From Bacillota bacterium (GTDB lineage: Bacteria; Bacillota; Clostridia; Lachnospirales; Cellulosilyticaceae), in the NCBI GenBank assembly GCA_023457875.1, contig JAEXBC010000024.1, positions 1-6,274 of the forward strand: 6,274 nucleotides of DNA. The letters are read 5' to 3'. The position numbers and the translations under genes were made by a program. Each line of letters begins with the position of its first letter. Within the stretch, counting starts at the first letter, position 1. The notes under the pieces were generated by a model. It saw nothing but the letters and a program-made list of their open reading frames with translations, was not told the DNA's origin and searched no databases. Below, one piece after another: positions 5,686 to 6,274 of this stretch.

Positions 5686-6274
5686 TTATACCCATCCACG
5701 AAGTCTTACTGCATCTGAAACACGATTAATGGCAATGACATAAGCTGCCTCTCGCATATATAAGCCTTTTTCTACCGCAAGATTATGTACTGCATGGTAG
5801 GCACTAGTCATCTTATAATCTAATTTCTCCATAACTTCCTCTTTGGACCAGAAATAATTCATATTACATTGAATTTGTTCAAAATAACTACAAGTAACGC
5901 CACCTGCATTACATAAAAAGTCAGGAATAAGATAAATATTTCTTGCCTTAATCAATTCATCAGCATCTGGTGTTGTAGGGCCATTAGCCCCTTCACATAT
6001 TACTTTTACCCGATCGCTGATTTTGGCAAAAGTAACAGGTGTAATCTGATTCTCTAAAGCACAAGGAAGAAGGATATCTACCTCCTGAGTAATCCATTCC
6101 TCACCAGGCAAGATCTCACATCCAAGTTCCTTAGCCTTTTCTTTATCAATAGTTCCAAAGGAATCTTTAATATCAACCATCTTTTGAATATCAAGTCCTT
6201 CAAGTTTACGGAACGTATAGGACGTCTTATCCTTATTATCCCAGCTAGAAACAGCCACAACTTTACCACCTAAG
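5686..6274 (-). CDS. gdhA: Glutamate dehydrogenase, C-terminal half (cut by right window edge)
   Basis: The frame is open to the right edge and 195 residues are visible, starting in the nucleotide-binding domain (LGGKVVAVSSWDN, the strand with GAKVVAVSD in relatives). A full hexameric glutamate dehydrogenase has about 415-450 residues, so roughly half is missing. The enzyme links 2-oxoglutarate plus ammonium with glutamate using NAD(P)H, in the cytoplasm. Diagnostic marks, numbered from the first visible residue: DILLPCALEN at 66-75, EGANGPTTPDAD at 94-105, PDFLCNAGGV at 117-126, YFEQIQ at 130-135 and the C-terminal helix ending INRVSDAVRLRGWV, which is typical of the Glu/Leu/Phe/Val dehydrogenase family. 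The EGANGPTTP wording favours glutamate over leucine dehydrogenase. The GTG at 6258 is an internal valine codon, not the start. Cofactor choice cannot be judged because the Rossmann glycine motif lies outside the window. Confidence 0.92.
   Translation of the reverse strand, partial: LGGKVVAVSSWDNKDKTSYTFRKLEGLDIQKMVDIKDSFGTIDKEKAKELGCEILPGEEWITQEVDILLPCALENQITPVTFAKISDRVKVICEGANGPTTPDADELIKARNIYLIPDFLCNAGGVTCSYFEQIQCNMNYFWSKEEVMEKLDYKMTSAYHAVHNLAVEKGLYMREAAYVIAINRVSDAVRLRGWV

Noticed and set aside
6256..6258. GTG as the start of a 190-residue dehydrogenase
   Set aside because: The frame stays open to the window edge, and the upstream residues (LGGKV) continue the expected nucleotide-binding strand, so this is an internal valine.
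6078..6269. 63-codon minus-strand frame near the right edge
   Set aside because: It is an alternate frame of the glutamate dehydrogenase coding region.

Overview
The window is AT-rich, with tightly spaced genes, strong purine-rich ribosome binding sites and low-GC codon use. Together with the protein types seen, this fits an anaerobic low-GC Firmicute, most likely a clostridium of the Lachnospiraceae kind; that placement is inference. Every gene I can support lies on the minus strand, so transcription runs from the right edge towards the left.

From right to left: (1) 6274-5686 is the C-terminal half of a hexameric-type glutamate dehydrogenase, cut by the window edge. (2) 5685-5512 is a short intergenic region with two interlocked inverted repeats behind the dehydrogenase gene and a 15-bp palindrome just upstream of the next gene. 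(3) 5511-2383 encodes a 1042-residue protein that appears to join a GAF-like sensor, a helical linker, a PEP-synthase/PPDK-type ATP-grasp domain, a GPGRWG/GTHFF domain and a C-terminal nucleotidyltransferase. It has no swivelling phosphohistidine domain and no PEP-binding barrel. It ends at a strong intrinsic terminator (2326-2370). (4) 2382-1982 is a 400-bp gap with that terminator, a possible decayed small gene in three frames, and a palindromic, cre-like operator candidate. (5) 1981-1100 encodes an IolE/MocC-like TIM-barrel sugar isomerase/epimerase. (6) 1032-496 encodes a short nitroreductase-family flavoprotein, whose start I place at an internal ATG. (7) 392-1 is the start of a small two-helix membrane protein with a possible bacterial PH-like domain, cut by the left edge.

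The isomerase, nitroreductase and membrane-protein genes run in one direction with gaps of 67 and 103 bp and no convincing terminator between them, so they may form one operon, plausibly under catabolite-type control. The large ATP-grasp/nucleotidyltransferase fusion is flanked by terminator-like structures and looks like its own transcription unit. It is the most unusual item here: its parts suggest a sensor-controlled phosphoryl- or nucleotidyl-transfer enzyme of unknown substrate. I see no transposase, tRNA, rRNA or CRISPR array.
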